DNA from: Devosia sp. Root413D1
Lineage (GTDB): Bacteria; Pseudomonadota; Alphaproteobacteria; Rhizobiales; Devosiaceae
Assembly: GCF_001425235.1 (NCBI RefSeq)
Contig: NZ_LMEA01000009.1
Coordinates: forward strand, 480,327 to 544,326
Length of the DNA stretch: 64,000 nucleotides
Direction: 5' to 3'
The position numbers and the translations under genes are program-made. Below the pieces are notes generated by a model that worked only from the letters and a program-made list of their open reading frames with translations, had not been told where the DNA came from and ran no database searches. This document shows, piece by piece, positions 9,834 to 18,188 of this stretch. How positions within the stretch are numbered: the first letter of the stretch is position 1; each line of letters begins with the position of its first letter.

Positions 9834-12800
9834 TGCACCTGCTCTCCGCCCAGGCCGGTGCCCTGCAACAGGAGGGCGAGGCCATCGACCTCGCCCAGTC
9901 CCCGGCGCCGATCATCTTCGCCTCCGCCGCCGACAGCGAACTGGCCATGCTCGCCGGCGCCGCCGATCGCGCCGGCATTTCCGAGCTGCGCCTCGCCAAC
10001 CTCTTGCGGTTGAGCCACAACCTCTCGGTCGACCTGTGGCTCGAGCAGACCGTGCAGCACGCCAGCCTGGTCGTCGTCCGCCTGCTCGGCGGCCCGGCTT
10101 ACTGGCAGTATGGCGTCGACGAGCTGACCGCCCTGGCGCTGAGCGGCAAGATCCAGCTCGCCCTCCTCCCCGGCGACGCCAACCCCGACCCGATCCTGCA
10201 ACAGCGCTCCACCATCCATCCTGACGACTGGGCCAGGCTCCACAGCCTGTTCACCGCCGGCGGCCCGGACAATGCCGATACGCTGCTCAAGGCCTTCGCT
10301 GAGCTCGTGCAGTCGTCCTCCTCCCTCTCGCGGGGAGGCAAGGGTGGGGGGAGCCCCGCGCTCGAGCCGAGCAGTTCGGCGCCAAAACCCTTCCACCGCT
10401 TCGGCCTCTGGCACCCCAACCACGGCATGCTCGACGCGCTGCCGGCCTCGCCCAACCCGAACGTGCCCATCCTGTTCTACCGCGCTGCCCTCGAAGGCGC
10501 CGGCACCGGAACGCTCGAAGCCCTGATCGCCGAACTCGAAACCCGATCCGTCAATCCCGTCCCCATCGTCGTCTCGACGCTGAAGGAAGGCGCCTGTATC
10601 CGTTTCGTCCAGGCGGCCTTCGCCGCGTATCCGCCGAGCGTTATCCTCAACCTCACCGGCTTTGCCCTCGGCCTCGACGGCCTCGACGCCAAGCAGAACC
10701 CCTTCGCCGGCACCGACGCCCCAGTGATCCAGCTGCTGCAGGGTGGCCGCCCCGAGGCGCAGTGGGCCGCCGATATCCAGGGCCTCACGGCGAAGGATCT
10801 CGCCATGCAGGTGGTGCTGCCCGAGCTCGACGGCCGCATCGGCATGCTGCTGGTCGGCCATAAGCACGACGCCATCTGGCACGAGCGCACCCAATGCCCG
10901 CTCTCCGCCTACGCCCCCGACGCCGATGGCATCCGCCGCGCCGTCACGCTGGCCAAGAACTGGACGACGCTGCGGGCCACGCCGCGCGCCGATCGGCGGG
11001 TTGCGGTGGTCCTCGCCAACTACCCCATCCGCGACGGCCGCCTGGCCAACGGGGTGGGCTATGACGCGCCGCAGTCGACGGTGGAGATTTTGAAGGTTCT
11101 TGAGGGAGCGGGGTATCGCTTCGGCCCCTCACCCGGCGCTGCGCGCCACCCTCTCCCTCAAGGGGAGAGGGGCGATGTGGCACGATCCAGCCCCGGCCTT
11201 CCCTCTCCCCTTGAGGGAGAGGGTGCCTCGCGTAGCGAGGCGGGTGAGGGGCAGTTTCCGCACGACGGCAACGACCTGATTGCCTTGCTCCAAGCCGGCC
11301 CCACCAACGCCCATCCGGAGCGCGGCACCGGCATCCCGTTTCCCGTGAATCGCTACCGTGAGCTGTTCGCCACGCTCCCGGCCAAGATCCAGTCGGAAGT
11401 CACCGCCCGCTGGGGCGACCCTGCTGCCGATCCGTTCGTGCGTGGCGACGGCGCTAAATGCGCCTTCCATCTCCCGGCGATCCGCCTCGGCAACGTCGCC
11501 ATCCTGGTCCAGCCGGCCCGCGGCTATCATCTCGACGAGACCGCCAGCTATCACGATCCGGACCTCGTGCCGCCACACGGCTATCTTGCTGCCTATCTCT
11601 GGCTGCGGCACGAGTTTGCGGCCCATGCCGTGATCCACAACGGCAAGCACGGCAATCTCGAGTGGCTTCCCGGCAAGGCCACCGCGCTCGACGCCGCGTC
11701 CTATCCCGCCGCGCTCTGGGCCGAGCTGCCGCAGCTCTACCCGTTCATCGTCAACGATCCGGGCGAGGGCACCCAGGCTAAGCGCCGCACCGGCGCGGTG
11801 ATCATCGATCATCTGGTGCCGCCGCTGACCCGCGCCGAAACCTACGGCCCGCTCAAGGACCTCGAAGCGCTGCTCGACGAGTATTATGCCGCCTCCGGCA
11901 TGGACCGCCGCCGCCTCGCCGGGCTCAGGAAACGCATCTTCGATTTCACCCGCGACGCGCGCCTAGACCGCGATATCGGTCTCGTCCCGGATGAGTTCGA
12001 AACGCTGAAGCGCATCGACACCTTCCTCTGCGACCTGAAGGAAGCCCAGATCCGCGATGGCCTCCACATCTTCGGCCAATCCCCCACCGGCCGCCTCGAG
12101 CGCGACCTGATCGTCGCGCTCGCCCGAGTGCCGCGTGGAGAGACGGCGGGCGAAGCATCGCTCATCCGCGCCCTCGCCGACGACCTGAAACTCGGCTTCG
12201 ACCCGCTGACCGCCGATCTAGGCGCGCCATGGACCGGGCCGGTGCCCGCTGCTCCCCCCCTCCCAACCTCCCCCGCAAGGGGGGAGGTGCTGTCCGGTGC
12301 AGTCGGCACGATCCTGCCACAAACACCGGCCGGCACCCTCCCCCTTGCGGGGAGGGTTGGGGAGGGGGGCGCCCCTCGCACCGTCGGCGATATCGTCGAG
12401 TATCTCGAAGCGTTAGCTGTCGAACTCGTCAGCGGTCGCGCTCCCGATCCAGACTGGCACGCAACTGCGGCCGTACTCGAAACGATAGAACACGTTATCC
12501 GCCCCCGCCTCGCCGCTTCCGGCCCGAACGAGATCGCTTCCCTCCTCCTCGGCCTCGACGGCCGGTTCGTCCCGCCCGGTCCCTCCGGCGCGCCGTCGCG
12601 TGGCCGCCTCGACGTGCTGCCCACCGGACGGAACTTCTACTCCGTCGATATCCGGGCGGTGCCCACCCCCACCGCCTGGGAGCTCGGCCGGAAGTCGGCG
12701 GAAAACCTGCTGGTCCGCCACTTCCAGGATCACGGCACGCCGCTACGCTCGCTCGCGCTTTCCGTCTGGGGCACCGCCAATATGCGCACCGGCGGTGACG

Positions 12801-13798
12801 ACGTCGCCCAGGCCCTCGCCTTCATCGGCGCCAAACCGGTTTGGGACCCGTCTTCGCTCCGCCTCTCCGGCTACGAGATCATGCCGCTGGCGAAGCTCGG
12901 GCGGCCGCGTGTCGACGTGACCCTCCGCATCTCGGGCTTCTTCCGCGACGCTTTCCCCGCCCAGATCGCGCTGTTCGACAAGGCCGTCCGCGCCATCGGG
13001 GCCCTCGACGAGCCCGAGGACCAGAACCCGATTGCCGCCCGCATGCGCACCGACGCGCTGGAATTGATGAGATCCGGCGCTGACGATCGCACCGCAGCCC
13101 TCAGCGCCGGCCACCGCGTCTTCGGCTCGAAACCCGGCGCCTATGGTGCGGGCCTGCAGGGCCTGATGGATTCGGGCAACTGGGAGAGCAAGGCCAACCT
13201 CGCCGAGGCCTTTCTCAACTGGGGCCAATACGCCTATGGCGCCAATGCCGATGGCACGCCCGAGCGCGATCGTTTCGCTGCACGCCTCTCCAACATCGAG
13301 GCGGTGGTCCACAACCAGGACAATCGCGAGCACGACCTGCTCGACAGCGATGATTACTACCAGTTCGAGGGTGGCCTCGCCGTCACCGCCGAGAGCCTGA
13401 CCGGCCGGGCTCCCGCCGCTTATCACAACGATCACTCGCGCCCCGAGCGGCCGATCGCCCGCACGCTGGCCGAGGAGATTTCGCGGGTCGTGCGCTCCCG
13501 CGTCGTCAATCCGAAATGGATCGATGGGGTGAAGCGCCATGGCTATAAGGGCGCCTTCGAGATCATCGCCACCGTCGACTATATGTTCGCCTTCGCTGCG
13601 ACGACCGGCGCGGTGCAGACTCACCATTTCGATCTCGCCTTCGAGGCCTTCGTCGAAGACGATGCGACGCGTGGGTTCATCGAGGCCAACAACCGCTTCG
13701 GCTATGACGAGCTGATCGAAAAGTTCAACGAAGCCCGCCGGCGCGGCTTCTGGACCCCACGTTCCAATTCCGCTTTCGCCTATCTCGAGGACACTTGA
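9833..13798 (+). CDS. cobN: CobN, cobaltochelatase large subunit, with in-frame palindromic inserts
   Basis: 1321 residues from the ATG at 9833 (TGATG overlap); a TTG 39 bases upstream is less likely. CobN is the large chelatase subunit that inserts cobalt into hydrogenobyrinic acid a,c-diamide together with CobS and CobT (not in the window). The core motif HNGKHGNLEWLPGK and NDPGEGTQAKRR are intact, and the C-terminal part keeps the FVEANNRFGYDEL-type end. The family usually has about 1250-1275 residues; the excess is explained by three low-complexity Pro/Gly/Ser/Arg stretches encoded by palindromic repeats at 10316-10351, 11125-11251 and 12254-12369, all without stop codons. Confidence 0.96.
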   Translation: MHLLSAQAGALQQEGEAIDLAQSPAPIIFASAADSELAMLAGAADRAGISELRLANLLRLSHNLSVDLWLEQTVQHASLVVVRLLGGPAYWQYGVDELTALALSGKIQLALLPGDANPDPILQQRSTIHPDDWARLHSLFTAGGPDNADTLLKAFAELVQSSSSLSRGGKGGGSPALEPSSSAPKPFHRFGLWHPNHGMLDALPASPNPNVPILFYRAALEGAGTGTLEALIAELETRSVNPVPIVVSTLKEGACIRFVQAAFAAYPPSVILNLTGFALGLDGLDAKQNPFAGTDAPVIQLLQGGRPEAQWAADIQGLTAKDLAMQVVLPELDGRIGMLLVGHKHDAIWHERTQCPLSAYAPDADGIRRAVTLAKNWTTLRATPRADRRVAVVLANYPIRDGRLANGVGYDAPQSTVEILKVLEGAGYRFGPSPGAARHPLPQGERGDVARSSPGLPSPLEGEGASRSEAGEGQFPHDGNDLIALLQAGPTNAHPERGTGIPFPVNRYRELFATLPAKIQSEVTARWGDPAADPFVRGDGAKCAFHLPAIRLGNVAILVQPARGYHLDETASYHDPDLVPPHGYLAAYLWLRHEFAAHAVIHNGKHGNLEWLPGKATALDAASYPAALWAELPQLYPFIVNDPGEGTQAKRRTGAVIIDHLVPPLTRAETYGPLKDLEALLDEYYAASGMDRRRLAGLRKRIFDFTRDARLDRDIGLVPDEFETLKRIDTFLCDLKEAQIRDGLHIFGQSPTGRLERDLIVALARVPRGETAGEASLIRALADDLKLGFDPLTADLGAPWTGPVPAAPPLPTSPARGEVLSGAVGTILPQTPAGTLPLAGRVGEGGAPRTVGDIVEYLEALAVELVSGRAPDPDWHATAAVLETIEHVIRPRLAASGPNEIASLLLGLDGRFVPPGPSGAPSRGRLDVLPTGRNFYSVDIRAVPTPTAWELGRKSAENLLVRHFQDHGTPLRSLALSVWGTANMRTGGDDVAQALAFIGAKPVWDPSSLRLSGYEIMPLAKLGRPRVDVTLRISGFFRDAFPAQIALFDKAVRAIGALDEPEDQNPIAARMRTDALELMRSGADDRTAALSAGHRVFGSKPGAYGAGLQGLMDSGNWESKANLAEAFLNWGQYAYGANADGTPERDRFAARLSNIEAVVHNQDNREHDLLDSDDYYQFEGGLAVTAESLTGRAPAAYHNDHSRPERPIARTLAEEISRVVRSRVVNPKWIDGVKRHGYKGAFEIIATVDYMFAFAATTGAVQTHHFDLAFEAFVEDDATRGFIEANNRFGYDELIEKFNEARRRGFWTPRSNSAFAYLEDT
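10316..10351. repeat. partial GC-rich palindromic element inside cobN
   Basis: CCTCCCTCTCGCGGGGAGG followed by CAAGGGTGGGGGG, the same wording as one arm of the intergenic elements in this window. Translated in frame it gives SSLSRGGKGGGS, a low-complexity patch between two conserved CobN regions. Confidence 0.6.
11125..11251. repeat. 127-base palindromic element inside cobN
   Basis: Starts CCCCTCACCCG and ends CGGGTGAGGGG, with nested arms CCCTCTCCCTCAAGGGGAG and its inverse. It is open in the cobN frame and translates to a Pro/Gly/Arg-rich stretch (from SPGAARHPLPQGE to EAGEGQ). The layout is the same as the intergenic element at 26274-26411. Confidence 0.85.
12254..12369. repeat. 116-base palindromic element inside cobN
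   Basis: Left arm CCCCCCTCCCAACCTCCCCC and right arm ending GGGGAGGGTTGGGGAGGGG are inverse copies around a short centre. Open in the cobN frame, it encodes PPLPTSPARGEV through AGRVGEGGAP between two conserved regions. Confidence 0.85.
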
Positions 13799-14439
13799 TG
13801 ACCGACAAAGCCCCCAAGAAGACCGACCTGATGAGCGAAGCCGAGCGCGACGCCTATCACGCCGAAAAGATGCGGAAGAAGAAGGAGGCGCGGAACAAGA
13901 TCCTCGCCACCAAGACCGAGGAGCGCGGCCTGCTCATCGTCCATACCGGCAAGGGCAAGGGCAAGTCGACCGCCGCCTTCGGCATGGTGTTCCGCGCCAT
14001 CGGCCACGGCTTCAAGGTCGGTGTGGTGCAGTTCGTCAAGGGCGCCTGGAGCACCGGTGAGCGCGATGTGCTCGACAGGTTTCCCGACCAGGTGACCATC
14101 AAGGCGATGGGCGAGGGCTTTACCTGGGACACCCAGGATCGCCAGCGCGATCTCGCCGCCGCTCGCGGCGCCTGGGAAATGGCCAAGGAACTGATCGCCG
14201 ACGAGCGCTACAAGCTCATCCTGCTCGACGAGCTCAACATCGTGCTGCGCTACGACTACCTGCCGCTCGACGAAGTGCTCGAGGTGCTGCGCAACAAGCC
14301 GCGTGACACCCACGTCATCGTCACCGGCCGCAATGCCAAGGACGAGATCATCGAATTGGCTGACCTCGTCACCGAAATGACCGAGATCAAGCACCCGTTC
14401 CGCTCTGGGGTGAAGGCGCAGGCGGGGATCGAGTTTTAG
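13798..14439 (+). CDS. cobO: CobO, cob(I)yrinic acid a,c-diamide adenosyltransferase
   Basis: 213 residues from the ATG overlapping the cobN stop (TGATG). The P-loop is HTGKGKGKST (about residues 43-52), and QFVKGAWSTGERD, LLDELNIVLRYDYLP and VTGRNAKDEIIELADLVTEM are typical of the CobA/CobO ATP:corrinoid adenosyltransferases. The lysine-rich N-terminus is common in the alphaproteobacterial form. It adds the 5'-deoxyadenosyl group after cobalt insertion by CobN, its translational neighbour. Confidence 0.95.
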   Translation: MTDKAPKKTDLMSEAERDAYHAEKMRKKKEARNKILATKTEERGLLIVHTGKGKGKSTAAFGMVFRAIGHGFKVGVVQFVKGAWSTGERDVLDRFPDQVTIKAMGEGFTWDTQDRQRDLAAARGAWEMAKELIADERYKLILLDELNIVLRYDYLPLDEVLEVLRNKPRDTHVIVTGRNAKDEIIELADLVTEMTEIKHPFRSGVKAQAGIEF

Positions 14440-14459
14440 CGGGCGCGCCGCACGCACCG

Positions 14460-14647
14460 GCCCCATCTCCCCTCGGCGGGGGAGAAAGCGAAAACTTGGG
14501 CTTAGCGCAGCTAAGTCCTTAGTTTTCGCCAGAGAGGGGGTCGCGAGGAGGCACTGTGGCTCCGCATCCCCTCTCTTGCGATTTCTAAGGGCCTAGCGAG
14601 GGCTAAGCCCTTAGAAATCGCTTTCTCTCCCGCAAGGGGAGAGATGA
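14460..14647. repeat. composite palindromic element downstream of cobO
   Basis: The outer arms CATCTCCCCT and AGGGGAGAGATG bracket two inner hairpins. One is CGAAAACT...GCTTAGC with its complement ending AGTTTTCG, at about 14488-14528. The other is GCGATTTCTAAGGG with CCCTTAGAAATCGC, at about 14579-14623. No gene is visible in it. It lies between convergent genes and may act as a bidirectional terminator. Confidence 0.7.
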
Positions 14648-14670
14648 TTGAGAGGCCGGTGGATGCCCTC

Positions 14671-15002
14671 TCACTCCAGCCACCGCGTATCGAATTTCGG
14701 GTTGGCGTGGATGTGGATGCTCTTCATCGGGCCGAGCGTCCTGAACTTGTGCGGGATGTTTGCCGGCACCACCAGGATCTGGCCCGGCCCGGCCTCGAGC
14801 TCCTCGTCGCCCACCGTGAACACCGCCCGGCCCGCCTCGATGATGAAGGTCTCGGGGTAGGGATGGGTGTGGAGTCGCGGGCCGGCTCCCGCGTCGACGC
14901 TGTCGTGGAGAATCACCGTGACATTGGCCTCGCCGCCTTCCCATTCGCCCGACTGGCGGGTGGGTGCCTGGCCCAGTCCTCGCGTTGGTAGACCCGCGCC
15001 AT
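14671..15002 (-). pseudogene. small cupin protein interrupted by a frameshift
   Basis: The cupin core, with its metal-site block GPRLHTHPYPETFI and later IPHKF, reads in the frame ending at 14671. The natural start, an ATG at 15002 with a strong GGAGGG seven bases upstream and a TGATG overlap with the preceding gene, is in another frame and gives MARVYQREDWA. Joining the two at about 14965-14972 by adding one C to the GGGCC run restores a continuous 110-residue protein with DWAQAPTRQSGEWEGG. This is either a real one-base deletion or a sequencing error. Without repair, translation from 15002 stops after 29 codons. Confidence 0.75.
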
Positions 15003-15475
15003 CAGCACCCTCCTTTGAGGCTCCGCACCAACTGCTCCACCACCGGCTCCAGCTTGCCGAGGTCCACCGCCGAGTATTCCAGCTGGAAAGCCGCATAGGC
15101 GCCATCGCAAAGCGCGATCATCCGCTGGTAGAGGATGCGCTTGCCCTGCGCCCCCGAAAAGCTCGCCCAGCTCGGCGTCACCGCTTCATAGCTGATATTC
15201 CAGCCGTCAGCCTCGGCGAAGCCCTTGGCCGAGGCGACGGCGTCTTCGAAGCTGTCCTCGGTGATATTGCCGCCCCATACCAGGAGCTTGCTGGCGCCGC
15301 CGCGAAAGGCGCGGCCGTCGCCATTGTCGGCCTCCTTGCCCCACTCGAAGCCCGGCGGCACGTCGATGGTGTAGCCGAAGCGGGCATTGTCATATTGGCC
15401 CCAATCGGTGGCAAGCACCGGGGCGGCCACCGGGGCGGCAAGGGCGATGAGCATCAGGCAAATCAAAAGGCGCAT
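15002..15475 (-). CDS. exported protein of unknown function
   Basis: 157 residues from the ATG at 15475, which begins a signal peptide (RLLICLMLIALAAPVAAPVLA); an upstream start would put 14 residues in front of it. The mature part, with YGYTIDVP-like and VTPSWASFSGAQGKRILYQRM blocks, resembles the small periplasmic proteins often found in this order, but I cannot assign a function. Two cysteines are near the C-terminal half. Its stop overlaps the cupin start. Confidence 0.7.
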   Translation of the reverse strand: MRLLICLMLIALAAPVAAPVLATDWGQYDNARFGYTIDVPPGFEWGKEADNGDGRAFRGGASKLLVWGGNITEDSFEDAVASAKGFAEADGWNISYEAVTPSWASFSGAQGKRILYQRMIALCDGAYAAFQLEYSAVDLGKLEPVVEQLVRSLKGGC

Positions 15476-15529
15476 GGCGGCGAGGATCGCTCGCCATGCG
15501 CCGGCCTGCAACCTCAAACCCGGCGGCGC

Positions 15530-15571
15530 TTTCAGGAAAGCTTGCAGACCTTTCCGCTTCGAAAGCGCGAC
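15530..15571. repeat. dispersed palindromic element, copy 2
   Basis: TTTCAGGAAAGCTTGCAGAC followed by CTTTCCGCTTCGAAAG and CGCGAC. It matches the element at 5061-5102 over the whole 42 bases apart from a few changes and two one-base indels, and keeps the GGAAAG/CTTTCC hairpin. Confidence 0.6.
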
Positions 15572-15591
15572 AGAGTCAAGGACCGAGGGGC

Positions 15592-15762
15592 TCAGGCGCC
15601 CTTCATCATCACCGCGGCGGCGAGCACGATGAACGCGACGATCAGAATCCAGAACGCGTAGGCACTGACGAACGGTATCGAGACGAGGGCGCCGAGCAAC
15701 GCGATGACTGCGATGACGACGGCGACGATGAACATGGTCTGGCTAGGCGCATTGAGAGTCAT
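15592..15762 (-). CDS. 56-residue two-helix membrane protein
   Basis: Short gene with AGGAGA seven bases before the ATG at 15762. After a polar start (MTLNAPSQT) there are two hydrophobic helices, MFIVAVVIAVIALLGAL and AYAFWILIVAFIVLAAAV, separated by a SIPFVS turn, and the chain ends MMKGA. I see no known domain. The good ribosome site and clean helix pattern argue that it is real despite its size. It stands alone, between the repeat copy and a 216-base gap in which I see no gene. Confidence 0.65.
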   Translation of the reverse strand: MTLNAPSQTMFIVAVVIAVIALLGALVSIPFVSAYAFWILIVAFIVLAAAVMMKGA

Positions 15763-15978
15763 GAAAGATCTCCTGGGTCATGCACACCGGGAGACCTTAG
15801 GCGCGCCGCTGAATCGCGGCCATGCCACGCCCGGGGCTTTGCACAGCTTGTGCGGGTCCCGACCGCGTCGCCCTTAACCCAGCTAAGTACTCGCCGGCAA
15901 AAGTCGATTTTCATTGTCGGGCTAACAATTCGGCGACAATATCCCCCTAGGGTGCGTGCCGCCTTGGGGGCCCTAGCA

Positions 15979-16860
15979 GTGTCTACACCCAGATTGGAGC
16001 GGTCCATCCGCGCCATAACCCTGTTTACCATTGGCTGCCTGCTGGCGGCCTTGTTTGCGTTGCCGTCGCCGCCGGCCTACGCGCAATCCTCCGCCATCGC
16101 CCGCATTCAGGCGACCGGCAAGCTCACCGTCGCGGTGTTTTTCGAGGATGTGGTGCCGTTCTTCTATGTCGGCCCGGAGGGCAAGCTGGTCGGCGTCGAC
16201 CCCGCCATCGCCGAGGACATTGCCGAAAAGCTCGGCGTGACGCTGGAGTACAACCGCGCCGCCACCACCTTCGATGGACTGATCGACGAAGTGGTCGAAG
16301 GTCGCGCCGACATGGCGATCAGCCTGTTGAGCGATACGCTCGAGCGCGCCGCGCGCGCCAGCTTCTCTCAGAGCTATGTCAGCGTCCGCCAGTTCCTGTT
16401 GATCAATCGCCTGCAGCTCGGCCGTCTCGTCGCCGCCGATCCCGAGCGCGCCAATGACATCCCGGCGCTGCTCAACAATCCGCAGTCGCGCATCGGCGTC
16501 ATCGATGGCACCTCCTATGTCGGTTTCGTCGCCGAGGATTTTCCGGAAGCGCAGAATGTTGCCTTCAACACCTGGGCCGAAATGCTTGCCGCGGTGAAAT
16601 CCGGCGACCTGGTGGCGCTGATGTATGACGAGATCGAGATCGGCAACTGGCGGCTCGCCGATTCCGCCGGCGCCGTCGAGCTGCGGCCCTACCACCTTGC
16701 CGGCCATCCCGACACCATCGCCATCGCCATGCCGCCCGGCAATACCGACCTCAAGGCCTGGGTCGATCTCTACCTCACCAAGGCCAAGGGCAATGGCTTT
16801 CTCGATGGCGTGCTCAACACCTATCTCTACTCCAAGGACAGGGCGCTGATCGATGGCTGA
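15979..16860 (+). CDS. family-3 periplasmic solute-binding protein
   Basis: 293 residues from a GTG at 15979; GGGGG lies about eight bases upstream. A signal peptide (helix TLFTIGCLLAALFALP, cleavage after AYA) leads into a family-3 substrate-binding fold: LTVAVFFEDVVPFFYVGPEG, GVDPAIAEDIAEKLG, then EGRADMAIS and the second lobe. The family binds amino acids or related compounds. It overlaps the following symporter gene by eight bases and has no ABC permease nearby, so it may feed the symporter. A possible promoter or operator with arms ATTGTCG/CGACAAT lies at 15913-15940. Confidence 0.8.
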   Translation: MSTPRLERSIRAITLFTIGCLLAALFALPSPPAYAQSSAIARIQATGKLTVAVFFEDVVPFFYVGPEGKLVGVDPAIAEDIAEKLGVTLEYNRAATTFDGLIDEVVEGRADMAISLLSDTLERAARASFSQSYVSVRQFLLINRLQLGRLVAADPERANDIPALLNNPQSRIGVIDGTSYVGFVAEDFPEAQNVAFNTWAEMLAAVKSGDLVALMYDEIEIGNWRLADSAGAVELRPYHLAGHPDTIAIAMPPGNTDLKAWVDLYLTKAKGNGFLDGVLNTYLYSKDRALIDG

Positions 16861-18160
16861 GGTCTTGAAGGGCCGCCTCGGGCGGCTGCTCCTCCACCCC
16901 CTCGCAATCTTCAGCGGGCTCATTGCCGGCGGTGTGCTGGGCTGGCTGGATAAGGGCCAGATGCCGGTCATCGGCACGCTCGGCGATATCTACATTCGCC
17001 TCCTACAGATGTGCGTCATCCCGCTGCTGTTCACCGCGGTCGCCACCAGTCTCAGCCGGCTGTTCCTCGATGGCGCCGCCAATCGCTACTTCACCCGCCT
17101 GGTGCTGCTGATCATCGGTGGCCTTGCCGTCGCCGGGGCGCTCGGTGTCGCGCTGGGCTATTGGGGCCAGCCCGGCGGCGAGCTGCAGCTCGCGGCGCGC
17201 GAGGTCATCGGCAAGGTGATCTTCACCGCCGAAGCGGCCGGCACCGGCGTCGACCCGGCGCACAGCCAGGGCGTGTTCGCCGACCTGGTGGTCGGCATGT
17301 TCCCCGAGAACATTTTCGGTGCGCTGACCACCGGCAACAAGATCGCCATCCTGATGTTCGCCGTGCTGTTCGGCGTGGCGCTCGGCTCCATCGCGCGGGA
17401 GAAATCCGAGCGCGCCACGGCGCTGCTCGAGGCGTTCTACGACACTTTCATCAAGATCATCGAATGGCTGATGTACGTGCTGCCGTTCGGCCTGTTCTGC
17501 CTTGCCTACAGCCAGGTTTCAGCCGTCGGGCTCGACGTGCTGTTCGCCATGACCAAGCTGGTGATCTTCATCTATGCCGGCGCCATCGTGCTAATCGCGC
17601 TCTACTCGGTGCTGATCTGGTGGCGTGTCGGCGGCAGCTATCTCGCGACGCTCGGCGCGATGCGCGAAACGGTGGTCGTCGCCTTCGGCACCTCCAGCAG
17701 CTACGCCTCGATCCCCTCGGCGCTGCGCGGCCTCAAGGAGGGGCTGCGGCTCGATCGGCGGGTCGTCGATCTGGCGCTGCCGCTCGGCATCACCCTCAAT
17801 CCACCCGGCTCGACCTTCCACTTCGCCCTCGCGACGCTGTTTCTCGCCAACCTCTACGGGCTGGCGCTCGACCCAGGGCAGATGGTGTTCGTGCTGTTCG
17901 GCGCCATGCTGGCCGGCGTCGCCGCCACCGGGGCGCCCGGTGTCGCAGCTTTATCGATGATCTCGATCATCCTCGTGCCGCTCGGCCTGCCGGTCGAGGT
18001 GGCGATCATCCTCCTCGTTGCCATCGACCCGATCGTCGACCCGATTCTCACCGTGGTGAACGTCCAGGGCAATGCCGCGACGACCGCGCTGCTGGCGGGG
18101 AAGCCGGAGCGAGGGGCGGATTTGCCAACTACACCTACAGCGCCGGTGCGGCCTTTGTAG
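16853..18160 (+). CDS. dicarboxylate/amino acid:cation symporter (SDF family)
   Basis: 435 residues with eight or more transmembrane helices and the family re-entrant motifs: the serine-rich FGTSSSYASIPSALRGL block and the NPPGSTFHFALATLF block. LPLGITLNP and the late DPIVDPILTVVNVQGNA segment match the GltP/DctA fold. It carries C4-dicarboxylates or acidic amino acids with protons or sodium. The eight-base overlap with the periplasmic binding protein gene implies tight coupling, which is unusual for this transporter class. Confidence 0.9.
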   Translation: MAEVLKGRLGRLLLHPLAIFSGLIAGGVLGWLDKGQMPVIGTLGDIYIRLLQMCVIPLLFTAVATSLSRLFLDGAANRYFTRLVLLIIGGLAVAGALGVALGYWGQPGGELQLAAREVIGKVIFTAEAAGTGVDPAHSQGVFADLVVGMFPENIFGALTTGNKIAILMFAVLFGVALGSIAREKSERATALLEAFYDTFIKIIEWLMYVLPFGLFCLAYSQVSAVGLDVLFAMTKLVIFIYAGAIVLIALYSVLIWWRVGGSYLATLGAMRETVVVAFGTSSSYASIPSALRGLKEGLRLDRRVVDLALPLGITLNPPGSTFHFALATLFLANLYGLALDPGQMVFVLFGAMLAGVAATGAPGVAALSMISIILVPLGLPVEVAIILLVAIDPIVDPILTVVNVQGNAATTALLAGKPERGADLPTTPTAPVRPL

Positions 18161-18188
18161 CTACGAACGATCTTACCTACCCACCGGC

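Noticed and set aside
9548-10894. A 448-residue open frame on the minus strand over the start of cobN.
   Set aside because: Antisense of cobN and the small membrane gene, both supported by overlaps and motifs.
10316-12369. cobN as a pseudogene because of repeat inserts.
   Set aside because: The frame is open throughout and all conserved blocks remain, so it is more likely a functional gene with inserted loops.
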